Positions 1-10,000 of a DNA stretch of 64,000 bases are shown piece after piece. Location: the NCBI RefSeq assembly GCF_037023755.1, contig NZ_CP146100.1, positions 3,106,001 through 3,170,000 on the forward strand, written 5' to 3'. A program made the translations under genes and the position numbers. The notes under the pieces are model-generated. The model saw nothing but the letters and a program-made list of their open reading frames with translations. It ran no database searches and was not told the origin of the DNA. Every line of letters starts with the position of its first letter. The stretch's first letter is position 1. The DNA comes from Saccharopolyspora sp. SCSIO 74807 (GTDB lineage: Bacteria > Actinomycetota > Actinomycetes > Mycobacteriales > Pseudonocardiaceae).

Positions 1-30
1 GTGCGTTCCCGCCCGAAGGCGCAGCGGTAG
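1..30 (+). CDS. 3' end of an upstream gene (partial)
   Basis: The first ten codons read open in frame 1 and end in TAG at 28-30. That TAG overlaps a GTG at 30-32 (TAGTG), the stop/start overlap typical of translationally coupled genes here. Only nine residues (VRSRPKAQR) are visible, so no product can be named. It is listed because the coupling helps place the start of the next ORF. Confidence 0.35.
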   Translation: MRSRPKAQR

Positions 31-281
31 TGAACCGCGTGTCCTCCCGCAAGCGGATCACGATCGCCCTGGTCGGGCTGATCGTGCTGGTGGTGGTCGG
101 CTGGTTCGTGCAGCAGCGCTCGGCCGACCCGTCCGCTCCCGCGGGCATGTCCCGGCCCGCGGTGAGCTCGCCGATGCCGGTTTCCTACGATTCGTGGCCG
201 ATCCGGAGTTCGTCCGGATCGGCTTTCGAGGTTGTGCGGGCCCGGGGCCTCCCGGTGCCCGGTGGCGGGCCGTGGGGCTGA
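30..281 (+). CDS. Short membrane-anchored ORF, possibly a decayed barnase-type RNase
   Basis: The ORF encodes 83 residues. A basic N-terminus is followed by one strongly hydrophobic segment (about residues 9-27, core TIALVGLIVLVVVGWFV), which predicts a signal anchor. The remainder is Pro/Ser-rich with no recognisable domain. Its position just upstream of barstar is where actinomycetes usually keep a secreted or anchored guanyl-specific RNase (barnase/RNase Sa type), and the N-terminus resembles those proteins as I remember them. The catalytic core of about 95 residues is absent. A short SAFEVVR stretch near residues 64-70 may echo the RNase C-terminus. It could instead be an unrelated small membrane protein. 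The GTG at 30 overlaps the preceding stop. Confidence 0.5.
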   Translation: MNRVSSRKRITIALVGLIVLVVVGWFVQQRSADPSAPAGMSRPAVSSPMPVSYDSWPIRSSSGSAFEVVRARGLPVPGGGPWG

Positions 282-424
282 GTCCCTTCCGGTCGCGGAA
301 TGGCCCCGCACAGCGGGAAAAGTGACGTTTTCGTGGTTGTCGACTTGCGCGGTTGAGTGGGATGTTTGCGACGAAGCTGCTGGCGGCTAAACGGCCCGGC
401 AAGGTCTTCCGGAAGGAGTCTGCG

Positions 425-796
425 GTGGGCGAGCAGGAGCAGCCTGAGCAGAGCGCGGTGAGCGCCCGCGAGGCCGCTGCGGCGGCCGAGCAGCGGGGCG
501 CGGTACCGCACGTCCTCGACGGCCGGGAGCTGGTGAACAAGCGCACCACGCTGGAGGGCATCGCGGCGGCGCTGTCCTTCCCGGAGTGGGCGGGCCGCAA
601 TCTGGACGCGCTCTACGACTGCCTCACCGACCTGTCCTGGCTGCCCGAGGGCGAGCACGTGCTGATCTGGTCCGGCTCCACCTCGCTGGCCCAGCACGAC
701 CCGAGGGCCTACGAGAAGATCAACTCGGTGTTGCGGGACGCGGCCCGCAACACCGTCTGCGGCCGCTCCTTCGAACCGGTGCTCACCCGCGACTGA
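425..796 (+). CDS. Barstar-family ribonuclease inhibitor
   Basis: Barstar proteins bind and block barnase-type ribonucleases in the cytoplasm, protecting the cell from its own secreted RNase. The 123-residue product shows the family signature FPEWAGRNLDALYDCLTDL, the segment around the inhibitory helix, followed by LPEGEHVLIW and a C-terminal helix/strand. An open frame extends upstream to a TTG at 353 and an ATG at 362, but GTG 425 has a strong ribosome site (GGAAGGAG, about 7 bases upstream) and gives a normal family length, so it is chosen. No intact RNase gene lies beside it in this window, so it appears to be an orphan or to act on an enzyme encoded elsewhere. Confidence 0.85.
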   Translation: MGEQEQPEQSAVSAREAAAAAEQRGAVPHVLDGRELVNKRTTLEGIAAALSFPEWAGRNLDALYDCLTDLSWLPEGEHVLIWSGSTSLAQHDPRAYEKINSVLRDAARNTVCGRSFEPVLTRD

Positions 797-842
797 GCGG
801 ACGCCGAGCTGCGGGTGGACCGGTCCATCCTTCGGGCCGTGT

Positions 843-1622
843 TCAGGATTCCTGTTCGGGCACCCAAGAAGCCGGGCGCTTCTCCTTGAAGGCGCGCATT
901 CCCTCCTGGCCCTCTTCCGAGGCGAAGTGGTGGGCGGAGAGGTCGAGCATGGCGTCGAAGTCCTCGTTGAGGGTGCTCGCCCGCGGGCGGCGCAGCATCG
1001 CCTTGGTGGCGGCCAGGGCGTTCGGGGCGCCGCGGGTGAGCAGGTCGGCGTAGCGGCGCGTTCGGGTGTCGAGTTCTTCGGCGGGAACGGCGGAGTTGAG
1101 CAGGCCGATCTCGACGGCCCGGTGGGCGTCGAAGGTCTCGCCGGTCAGGAACAGTTCGTGCGCGGCGCGCGGTTGCAGGCGCGGCAGCACGGTCAGCGAG
1201 ATCACCGCGGGCACGACGCCGATTCGGACTTCGGAGAAGGCGAAGGTCGCCGTCTCGGCGGCGACGGCGAGGTCGCAGGCGGCGACGATGCCGACTCCGC
1301 CGGCGCGGGCGGGGCCCGCGAGTTTCGCGACGACCGGTTTCGGGCTGGTCCACAGCGTTTCCAGGATGTCGGGCAGTTCCCGCACGCCCTGGTCCTGCGA
1401 ACCGGCGCCGCTGGATTCCTTCAGGTCCATGCCCGAGCAGAACACCGGCCCGGTGTGGTCCAGGATGACGACCCGCACCGCTTCGTCGGCCAACGCGGCG
1501 GCCAACTGCTCGCGGAGTTCGCGGCGCAACTGCGCGGACAGCGCGTTGCGGTTGTGCGGGGAGTCCAGCGTGATCGTCGCGATGCCCGCTTCGACGTTGC
1601 GGTGCACGAGTTCTTCGCCCAT
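843..1622 (-). CDS. Enoyl-CoA hydratase/isomerase family protein
   Basis: Crotonase-fold protein of 259 residues; family members hydrate or isomerise acyl-CoA thioesters. The oxyanion-hole segments are visible (FCSGMDLKE and RAGGVGIVAACDLAVA), as is SEVRIGVVP, which carries the second catalytic Glu of enoyl-CoA hydratases. The first catalytic Glu, normally in GGGxEL, is replaced by Gly in AGGVGIVA, so the chemistry may not be classical hydration. A longer open frame runs upstream to 2405 but overlaps the next gene out of frame; ATG 1622 gives the normal length. The gene starts 41 bp after the ADP-ribosylglycohydrolase gene on the same strand and may be co-transcribed. The substrate cannot be told from sequence. 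Confidence 0.88.
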   Translation of the reverse strand: MGEELVHRNVEAGIATITLDSPHNRNALSAQLRRELREQLAAALADEAVRVVILDHTGPVFCSGMDLKESSGAGSQDQGVRELPDILETLWTSPKPVVAKLAGPARAGGVGIVAACDLAVAAETATFAFSEVRIGVVPAVISLTVLPRLQPRAAHELFLTGETFDAHRAVEIGLLNSAVPAEELDTRTRRYADLLTRGAPNALAATKAMLRRPRASTLNEDFDAMLDLSAHHFASEEGQEGMRAFKEKRPASWVPEQES

Positions 1623-1663
1623 GCGGCGAACCGTAGCCGCCTGGGCAGCCGGGGAGCCAGGAC

Positions 1664-4059
1664 TCAGGTCGGCGGGTAGCGGGTGAACCACTCCGCGGTA
1701 TCCGGTGGTCGCGGGCCGAACTCCAACGCCGCGTCGTGCGCGAGCCGTTCGATCACGTCGTGCAGTTCCAGCTCGGCGCGCCACCGCTGCGGGATGGTCG
1801 CGGCGCCGCGCTGCGCGCCGACGAGGCTGCCGCACACCGCCCCGGTCGTCGCGCTGTTGCCGGAGTGGTTCACCGCCAGCGGCAGCGCGGCGTCGAAGTC
1901 GCCGTCCGCGACCAGCGCCGCGTACAGCCCGATGCCGAGCGCGTCCGCCGCGGTCCAGCCGGTTCCGATGCCGGTTTCCAAGTGCGTCGGCGTGGTTCCC
2001 GCGGAGCGGGCGTAGTGCACCGCCGCCGACAACCGGGCGGCGACTTCTTCGTGCCCGGGGTGGTTCCGCAGTTCCGCGGACGCCTCCTCCACGGCGGTGT
2101 TGAGGTCCTGACCGGCCATCAGGCGCGAAACCAGGAATGCGAGCGTCCCGGCGCTCAGGTGCGCCACGGGGTCGCCGTGGGTCAGCGCCGCGGTGTTCTG
2201 CCCGACGCGGAACACTTCGGACGGGTTCTCGCTCCACAGCGCGGCGGGCACCGCGCGCATCACCGCTGTGCTGCCCTTCGAGTCGCTGACCGGGTGCTGC
2301 GGCGTGCCCATCCGTTGCTGTCCCTTGGCGAAGGCGATGAGCGTGCGCATCATCGTCCGCCCGGGGTTGCGGGTCTGGAACAGCGCGCGGTGCCCGACCA
2401 GCCACCCGTCCGGTTCGCCGGTGCGCTCGAGGAATTCACCCGCGGCGCGGCTCCAGCTCAGGTGCTGGGTGTGCAGCCAGCGCTGGTAGGCGTGCTGGAT
2501 GTGCCGGGACGGGTCGGCGATGTCGTGGTCGCGGCGGCGCACACCGGCGCGGATGGTGCCTTCCAGGGAGAACAGCAGCAGTTGCGTGTCGCTGCCGAGC
2601 CGCCCGGCCGGGTGCCCGGCGGGCACGTAATCGCGCAGACCGCGTTCGCCGTGCCGGTCTTGGATCTGGTCCCAGCTCTCGCCCGCGACGGGGCCGCCGA
2701 GCGCTTCGCCGATCGCGCAGCCCAGCACCGCGCCGAGGAACCGGTCGCGCGAGGCGGCCAGCCTGGGCACTGCGGTGATGCTGTTGCGCTGATCGGGTCG
2801 GCCGTCGGGGTCGCCGACCGGGTAGCGGGCGAACCAGTCGTCGGACTCGTCCGGGTAGGGCCCGAACTCCGCGGCGGCGTCCTCGGCGAGCTGCTCGAGC
2901 ACCGTCCACGCGGGCGATTCCGCGGCCAGCTCCGGAGGAATCGCGGTCGGTCCGTGCGCGGCGCCGAGCAGCTGACCGCACAACACGGCGGTCGTGCCGA
3001 CGTCCCCGGAGTGCTCGCTCGCTGACTCGATGGCCTTGGTGAAGTCGTCGGGGCAGGCCGCGCAGATGCGCAACGCGACCGCGAGCGCTTGCACGCCGCT
3101 GCGTCCGCCGCTCATCGCGTCCAGTTGGTCCCGCCGGGCGACGAAACCGATCGGGCTGGTCGAGCCGAGGTGCAGCGCGCGGTCCAGCAGCGCGGGCCGG
3201 GATTCGGCGGGCTGCCAGCGGGCCAGCGCACCGGGCAGCGCTTCGGCGAGCGGAATTCCCCGCAACAGCAGGGAAATCGCCGCGCCCGTCGCACCGGCCG
3301 GGCGGTTCCCGTCGGGGTGGCCGTGGGATAACGCCGCCAGTTCCCTGCCGAGGTCGAACCCGTCATCGGCCGACCACAGCGCCGCGACCGCTCCGATCGG
3401 CACTGCGGTGGCGCCCGCTGCGTGCGGCGAAGGTTTGCTCCCGGCGGCGATGCGGGTCAGCGCGGTCAGCAGCGCGGGCTCGTCGACGGCGGCGGAATGC
3501 AGCTCCGGCCTGCCCACCAGCCAGCCGTCCGGTTCGCCGCCGGGCGCGGGAACGCAGTCCTGCCAAGCGATTCCGCGAGTGTGCAGCCACCGTTGCAGTC
3601 CACTGAGGACGGAAGAGGTGGGGAGGCGGTGCCGTGCACGCGCAACGCGGTGTGCGCGCGGATCAGCCCTTCCAACGCGAACAGCACCGAGGTGGTGCGC
3701 TCACCGAGCCTGCCGAGCACGGTGTGTTCGGCCGCGGCCGCGCCGAGCAGCATCCCGGCGAACCGGCTCGCGGCCTCCGGCAGGTAGCCGTCCGGGCCGG
3801 CCAGCCCGGTCGCGGGCGTGGGCGGCTCGGGCTCGACGATCCGCTGGCGCAGCGCGGCGAACCACGGTGGCCGGGACAGCGGCCGGTCCCGCCACCAGCT
3901 CCACCGCTGGAGCAGCAGCCGCTCGTCGGCGTCGGGCGGGGCGGTTCCGGAGGCTGGGCTCGTTCCGGAAGGCGGGGCGGTCCGGCGCCGTTGCCGGTAC
4001 GCGGCCAGCAACGCCCGTTCCGCATCGGTGAGCCCGCCAGAGCCCCTCGCGTCCGTCAC
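1664..4059 (-). pseudogene. Two-domain ADP-ribosylglycohydrolase family protein with a frameshift
   Basis: Two frames together encode one tandem ARH-fold protein. The N-terminal frame (GTG 4059, 10 bp after the giant gene's stop) reads from a helix LTDAERALLAAYRQRR into RFAGMLLG and LFALEGLIRAHT, then leaves frame near RVHGTAS. Shifting frame restores LSGLQRWLHTRGIAWQD and runs to 1664. Adding one base in the G run at 3620-3623 joins the halves: total length 2396 nt is one short of 799 codons, and the spacing to RWLHT then matches sister domains. Domain A (about residues 97-400) lacks GDALG and TDDT motifs. Domain B (about 437-798) has GEALG, GSDTQ and NHSGNSATT, so it too lacks key metal Asp residues. 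Both end in EFGPxP...W..RYP, as do the giant protein's first two domains. It may be a true pseudogene, a sequencing error, or a site of slippage; if intact it is probably a non-catalytic ARH-fold protein. Confidence 0.75.
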
Positions 4060-4069
4060 CTGTGCAACG

Positions 4070-7000
4070 CTATCCGGTGTACCGCTGCGCCCATTCCGGT
4101 ACCGGCCCGCCCTCGACGAGTTCTTCCTCGGCGCGCCGGGCGTCGGCGAGCAGTTCCGCCAGCAGATCGCCGAGCTCGAGCTCGTCCAGCCATCGCTGCG
4201 GTACCGCATCGGCTCCGCGCGCCGCGCCGAGCAGGCTGCCGCACAGAGCCGCGGTCGCCGCGCTGTCGCCGGAGTGCGTTGCCGCCAGGGCGACCGCGTC
4301 GGCGAACGACTCGGGGTGCGCCAGTGCCGCGGCCACCGCGCTGCCCAGCGTGGACGGCCCGGTTCTGGCGCTGCCCAGCGACTCCAGCGCCCGCGCTGGA
4401 ATCGGGCCCCGTTCGGCCAGCTCCAGCGCCTGCTGCAGCGCTTCTACCGTGTTCTCGGAGCCCTCCCACGCCTTCAGCTCGGTGAGGGCGGATTGCACGC
4501 TCTCGGCAAGCGTCTGCCCGTCGCCCAGCGCGGCGACCATCGCGGCCGCCGCCGCGGCGGGCAGGTAACCGTCCGGGTGGCCGTGCGTGAGAACGCCGAT
4601 CGAGATGCCGAGCTCCGCGGCCGCGGCCGGGGTGTCGGCGTGCAGGCCGACGAGCGCCGCGCGGGCCGCGGCCACCGCGCCGGTGGCCTGGTTCGGTGCA
4701 GCGGCCGGAGTCGGCAGACCGGCCTGGCCGTCCCAAGTGCCCAGCGCCGTCAGCGTCGCCTCGTCCGGGAAGCGCTGGGTGCGCAGCCGCGCGTCGGCGG
4801 CCAGCGGATCGGGGCGGACCACCGGCTCGGTGGCGCCCTGCGCCACGACCCACTGCTGCAGGGCGCCGCGCACCGACTCGGCCTCCGAAGCCGAACCGTG
4901 GAGTCTGCTGTGGACGGTCGCGCGCAGGAGGCCGTTCAGCACGAACACCGACTGCTGGCCGATCGCGCTCGCGTTGCCGATCGCGCCGAGGTGCTCGGTC
5001 AGCTCCCGAACCCCGTCCGGTTGCTTGCGCAGGATCATCCGCTGCGCGGTGTAGGCCCACGGGGCGCCGAGCGCGTCACCCGCGGCGCAGCCGAGCGCGC
5101 AGCCCGCGAGCCGGTCGAGCCGGTTGAGCGGTTGCGGAGTTTCCTCGGGGAGTTCGCCGTCCTCGTCGCCGGAGGCGACCAGTTGCGCGGCGCGTTCGGC
5201 GCCGAACGCCTCTTGCAGCAGCTTGTGCAGGCCCTCGGAGAGGTCGTTGGGGGTGTCGTCCTCGCCGTCGCGGAACTTGCGCCAGGCGGCCAGGAGGCGG
5301 AGTTCCTCGTGGGAGAGACCGTCGCCGTCATCGGAGGACGACTCCTGCGACGTCTCCGCGGCCGGAGTCTCGGTCGCTGGGGTCTCGGCCGCTGAAGTCT
5401 GGGTCGCTGAAGTCTGGGTCGTTGAAGTCTGGGCGCCTGGGACCCGGGCGGCTGCCGGGCTCCGGGCCGGTTCGGGGTCCTGGGCTGCCGGTTGCTGTTG
5501 AACCGGTTCGGACTCTGCGGGATCCGCGGTCGTTGCAGGTTGCCCGTTCGCTGCCGGTTGCTCGGTCGCAGCGAATTGCCGGGTTGTTGCGAAGTCCTGA
5601 GCCGCTGCGGACCCCCGGGCTGCCTGCGATGTGGCCGCGGGCTCGTGCGCGAGCGCCGATGCAGTCGTCACCGGAGGCTGCTGCGCGGCCGCGGATTCTT
5701 GGGCGATCGGTTCGGCGGTCGGCGGCTCGGTCGCGGTTCGCTCGGATCGCGCCTGCGTCCGCGCTTCCGTGGCCTGCTGATCAGCTGCCGGCTGTGCGGG
5801 CGCGGACTCGGCCGGTCGTTCGGCTGCCGAGATTTCCGCGGCGGCTTGGGCCGCGGAATGCTGCTCAGCCGCGTCATGCCGCTCGGCGTCGGGTTGTCCG
5901 GCCTGGTCTTGCCGGTCGGAATCCCGTTCCTCGGCCATCGAGCCCTGGCCGGTCCCGAAGTGCGGGCCAGACACCGCGCCCTGGCCGATTCCCGGTGTCG
6001 ATCCGGGACCTTGGTCGGAGCCGGGCCTCCGGCCAGAAGCGGCGTCCGGACCGGAACCGGGCCGCTGAGCGGTGTCCTGCTCGCCGGAGCTGTCGTCGGT
6101 TCCGTTTCCGGCGGCGAGCTGGGTGGCGGCGAGCTGGGCGGCCGTTCCTCCGGAAGCGGCACCGGTAGCGGTCTCGTCGCGCTTCGCATCTCCTGCCGGA
6201 GAATCGGCCGCGGTCTGCGCGGCAGCGGACGTGGAAACCGAGGCGGCAGCCGCGGAGCCGGTCGACGGAGCCGCCGACTCGGAGCCCGTTGCCGGGTCCG
6301 TTTCCGAGTCCGAGGACGTTGCTGCATCCGCCGATGGACCGGCATCGGACGATCGTCCGGTACCGGTTGCCGAGTCTGCAGCGGATGCCGAACCGGCGGT
6401 GGGTGCCGACGCGGCAGCGGACACCGAACCGGCGACCGACGCGGCATCGGCGACCGAGCTCGCACCCGCCGCAGAGCCCGAACCGGCCGCAGAGCTCGCA
6501 CCGGCCGCAGGGCCCGCACCGGCCGCAGGGCCCGAACCGGCGTCCGGCGCGGCACCGGCACCCGACTCCGCACCGGAAGCCGACTCACCGGACTGCTCCG
6601 CAGCGGCCACCCGCGCCGAAACCGGGCTCGCGATCGGCGCGGCCGGGCCCGCCGGGTAGCGGCTCAGCCACTCGGGAACGGCCGGCGGGTTCGCGCCGAA
6701 CTCCTCGACCGCGTCCCGCGCCAGCTGCTCGACGACATCGCCCAGCTCGACCTTCCGCCGCCAGCTCTGCGGCACCGCTTCCGCCGAGTGCGCCGCGCCC
6801 ATGATCGAGCCGCACACGGCGGCCGTCGCGGCGCTGTCGCCGGAGTGGTTCGCCGCCAGCACCACCGCGTCGGCGAACGACGACGGCCGCGCCAGCGCCG
6901 CGCACACCGCGATGGCCAGCGCCTGCTCACCGACCCGCCCCGCACCGAGCCGGTGCTGGATCTGCTCCGGCGTCGGGGTGCCCTCGGTGGCCAGCTCGAT

Positions 7001-10000
7001 GGCGCGGCGCAACGTCGCGGAGGTCTCCTCGTGACCCTCCCAAGTGGACAGTTCGGTGAGCGCGCGGTCCACCGACTCCGGCAGCGAGCGGCCCGCGAGC
7101 AGCTGGCTCACCACCACCGCCAGCGCGCCCGCGGGCAGGAAACCGCTCGGGTGCCCGTGGGTGAGCGCGGCGATGGCCGCGCCGGTCTGGAACGTCTCGG
7201 CCGGGTCGCCGGTGCGGAAGCCAGCCGGTGCCGCGCGAACCACTCCGCCGCTGCCTTTGGCGTCGTTGAGCCGGTTGGTCAGCGTGCCGAGCGCCGTACC
7301 GCCCGCGTAACCGCGCAGCGCCTGCAGGCAGGTGTCGTCGGGGGAGCGGCGTGCGAACAGGCCCTTCTCCCGGATCAGCCAGCCGTTCGGCGGGATGTCC
7401 GCGATCGGGCCGCCCGCGTCCGCCCAGTCGACGCCTTGGGTGTGCAGCCAGCGCTGGTACGCGTGCTGCACCGGCTGCGCCGGGTCGGTGTCGCCGTGCA
7501 GGCGGTTGCGGATGCCCGCGCGAATCAGCCCTTCGGCGGTGAACAAGCTGAGCTGGGTGTTCGCGCTGATGGCATGGCCGACCAGGTCGGCCACCCCGGC
7601 GCCGCCGTAGTTGCGGCGGATCACTTCGATGGACTCGTCGGCCACCGGGTAGCCGAGCGCGTCCCCGATCGCCGTGCCGAGCAGGCAGCCCAGGATGCGT
7701 TCGCCGCCCGGTTCGGCGCGTTCGGCGTCGTGCGCGGGTTTCTGTTCGCGGGCGGGTGCGGTCTTGGACGGGGCGGGCCAGGAACCCATGGTCGGCACGA
7801 TCGGCTCGGCCGCGGACTCGGCGTCCTCCGAGGCCGCGTCGTCCGATGCGGCAGTGCCCGACGACGCCGCGCCCGATGCCGCGGCGGGCTGCGGCTCAGC
7901 GGCACCGTCCGCAGTGGACGGTCCAGCGGCCGGGGTCGTTGCCTGCTCGGGGGTCGTGGCCGGATCGGGGGGCTCGGAAGAGGCCTGCTGCGCGGAGTCC
8001 GTCTCCTCCGAACTCCGGTCTGCCGTTTCCCCTTGCTGCGTGGCGGATTCCGCACTGCCGGAATCCGCCGGGGACGCATCCCGCTGCTCGGCGGAAGCAG
8101 CGCCGGTCTCCGAGGGCTGCGCACCGGGAACCGACAGCCGAGCCACCGGAATGGCATCCTGCTCGGCCGTCTGCTCTTCGGCGGTGTCCGGAGCGGAATC
8201 CTGCGCGGCGGTCTCGTCCTGCCCGGCCGGTTCCTCGGCATCCTGCCCGGCCACCCGCGGCAGCTCGGACCCGAACTCGAGCCCGATGACGTCGCGCTCA
8301 CCCGGATACCGCTGCGACCAGGTCTCGTCGCCGCGCGGCTGCGGCCCGAACTCCACCAGCGCGTCCGCGGCCAGCGACTGAACCGTCTCCCGCAGCCGCA
8401 GATCACGCAGCCACACCCCGGGAACCGCCGAAACCCCGTGCTGCGCGCCGACGATCGCGCCGCAGATCGCCGCGGTGGAGTCGCTGTCGCCGGAGTGGTT
8501 CACCGCGGCCATCACCGCCGGTCCGACACCGTCGCTGCTCAGCGCCGCGCACACCGCGATCGCCAGCGCCTCGTGCCCGCTCCAGCCGTCACCGAGCAGA
8601 TCCTTGACCTGTTCCGGAGTCGGCTCGCCCCGCGCGGCGAGGTCTTCGGCGACCAGCAAAAGGCGTTCGGTCTGCTGGTGCCCGGTGCACTCGGTGAGCA
8701 GCTTGTGCGCGTGCGCCAGCGCATCGGTGAGCGACTCGCCGCGCAGCAGCCGGTGCACCAGCACCGCGAGCACCCCGGCGGGCAGGTAGCCGCTGGGCTT
8801 CGAGCAGGTCAGCGCGGCGGCCGCGGCGGCGAGCCGGAACACCTCGCGCGGCTCGTCCGACCACAGCGCGATCGGCGCCGCCCGCACCACGCCCGTGTTG
8901 TCGTCGGAGTCGTTGATCGCCCGCTCGAACGTGCCGGGTACGCCCGTCGAGGCGAACCCGCGCAACGCGGTGATGCAGTCGCTGTTCGGCGAGCGGACCG
9001 CGAACAGCTCGCGCACCCCGGCGAGCAGGCCGTCCGGCTCCGGGTGGGACTGCGCGTACGGCCCGGCCGCGCGCGACCACGCGTAGCCCTGGGTGTGCAG
9101 CCAGCGCTGGTAGGCCAGCTGGATCGCGGCCAGCGGCCCGCTTCCCGCGCCACCGCGGGCCGCGATGTGCCCGCGGATCAGCCCCTCCAGCGTGAACATC
9201 GCCAGCTGGGTGTCGTCGGTGAACTCGCCCGGGTGCGAACCGCTGCGGTCGTAGTCGGTGACGCCGTGTTCGCCGAAGCGGTTGCGGATCTGCTCGACCG
9301 GGTAGAACTCGACCGGCGCGCCCAGCGCGTCGCCCGCCGCGGCGGCCAGCACGCTGCCGATGAAGCGCTGGCCGAAGTCGCTGCTGATCGGATCGGGCGC
9401 CTGCTGCTGTCCGCCGGTCGCTTGGCCGCCGGGCACCTGCGCGGGCTGGGTCTCCTCCGGCTGCGCGGCGGGCGCCACCCGCACCCCCGCGGTCTTGATC
9501 AGGTCTTCGGCGGGCAGCCGCGCTTTGACCGCGCTGGTCGGGTTGATCTGCAGGTCCATCCCGACCGGGTTGCGCTCGACGAGCTGCCTGCCGGTCAGCC
9601 GCTGCCAGCTCGTCCAGTTCGCGGGCAGGAAGCTCTCCGAGGTGAACAGCTGCAGCTGCCGCCTGCCGGAGTCGTGGTCCACCGTGAACAGTCCGCTGCC
9701 CTGCGGCTGCGCGAACAGGATCAGCTCCGCGTCCAGCAGCGCGGACAGCAGCGTGGCCGCCTGCGCGTAGCCGGTCGTGGTCAGCTGCAGCGCGCGTTCG
9801 ACGTCGTTGGTCGGCGCGGGCAGCCGCAGCGCGACCGGTGATGGGCGGTAGTTCGGGTTCGGGGAGAAGTCGTCGGTGAGCTCGCCGCGCTCGTCGACCC
9901 GGTATCCGCCGATGAAGCCCCACGGCGGTACTTCCGCGCTCGGGTCGCTGAAGATCGGGTCGACCACGTACAGCCAGGTGTTCGGCTGCTTGCTGGCCTG

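Noticed and set aside
5492-9841. A 1449-codon open frame on the plus strand opposite the giant gene
   Set aside because: Its product is Arg/Gly-rich nonsense with no domain; it arises from GC-rich codon bias of the opposite strand and low-complexity linkers.
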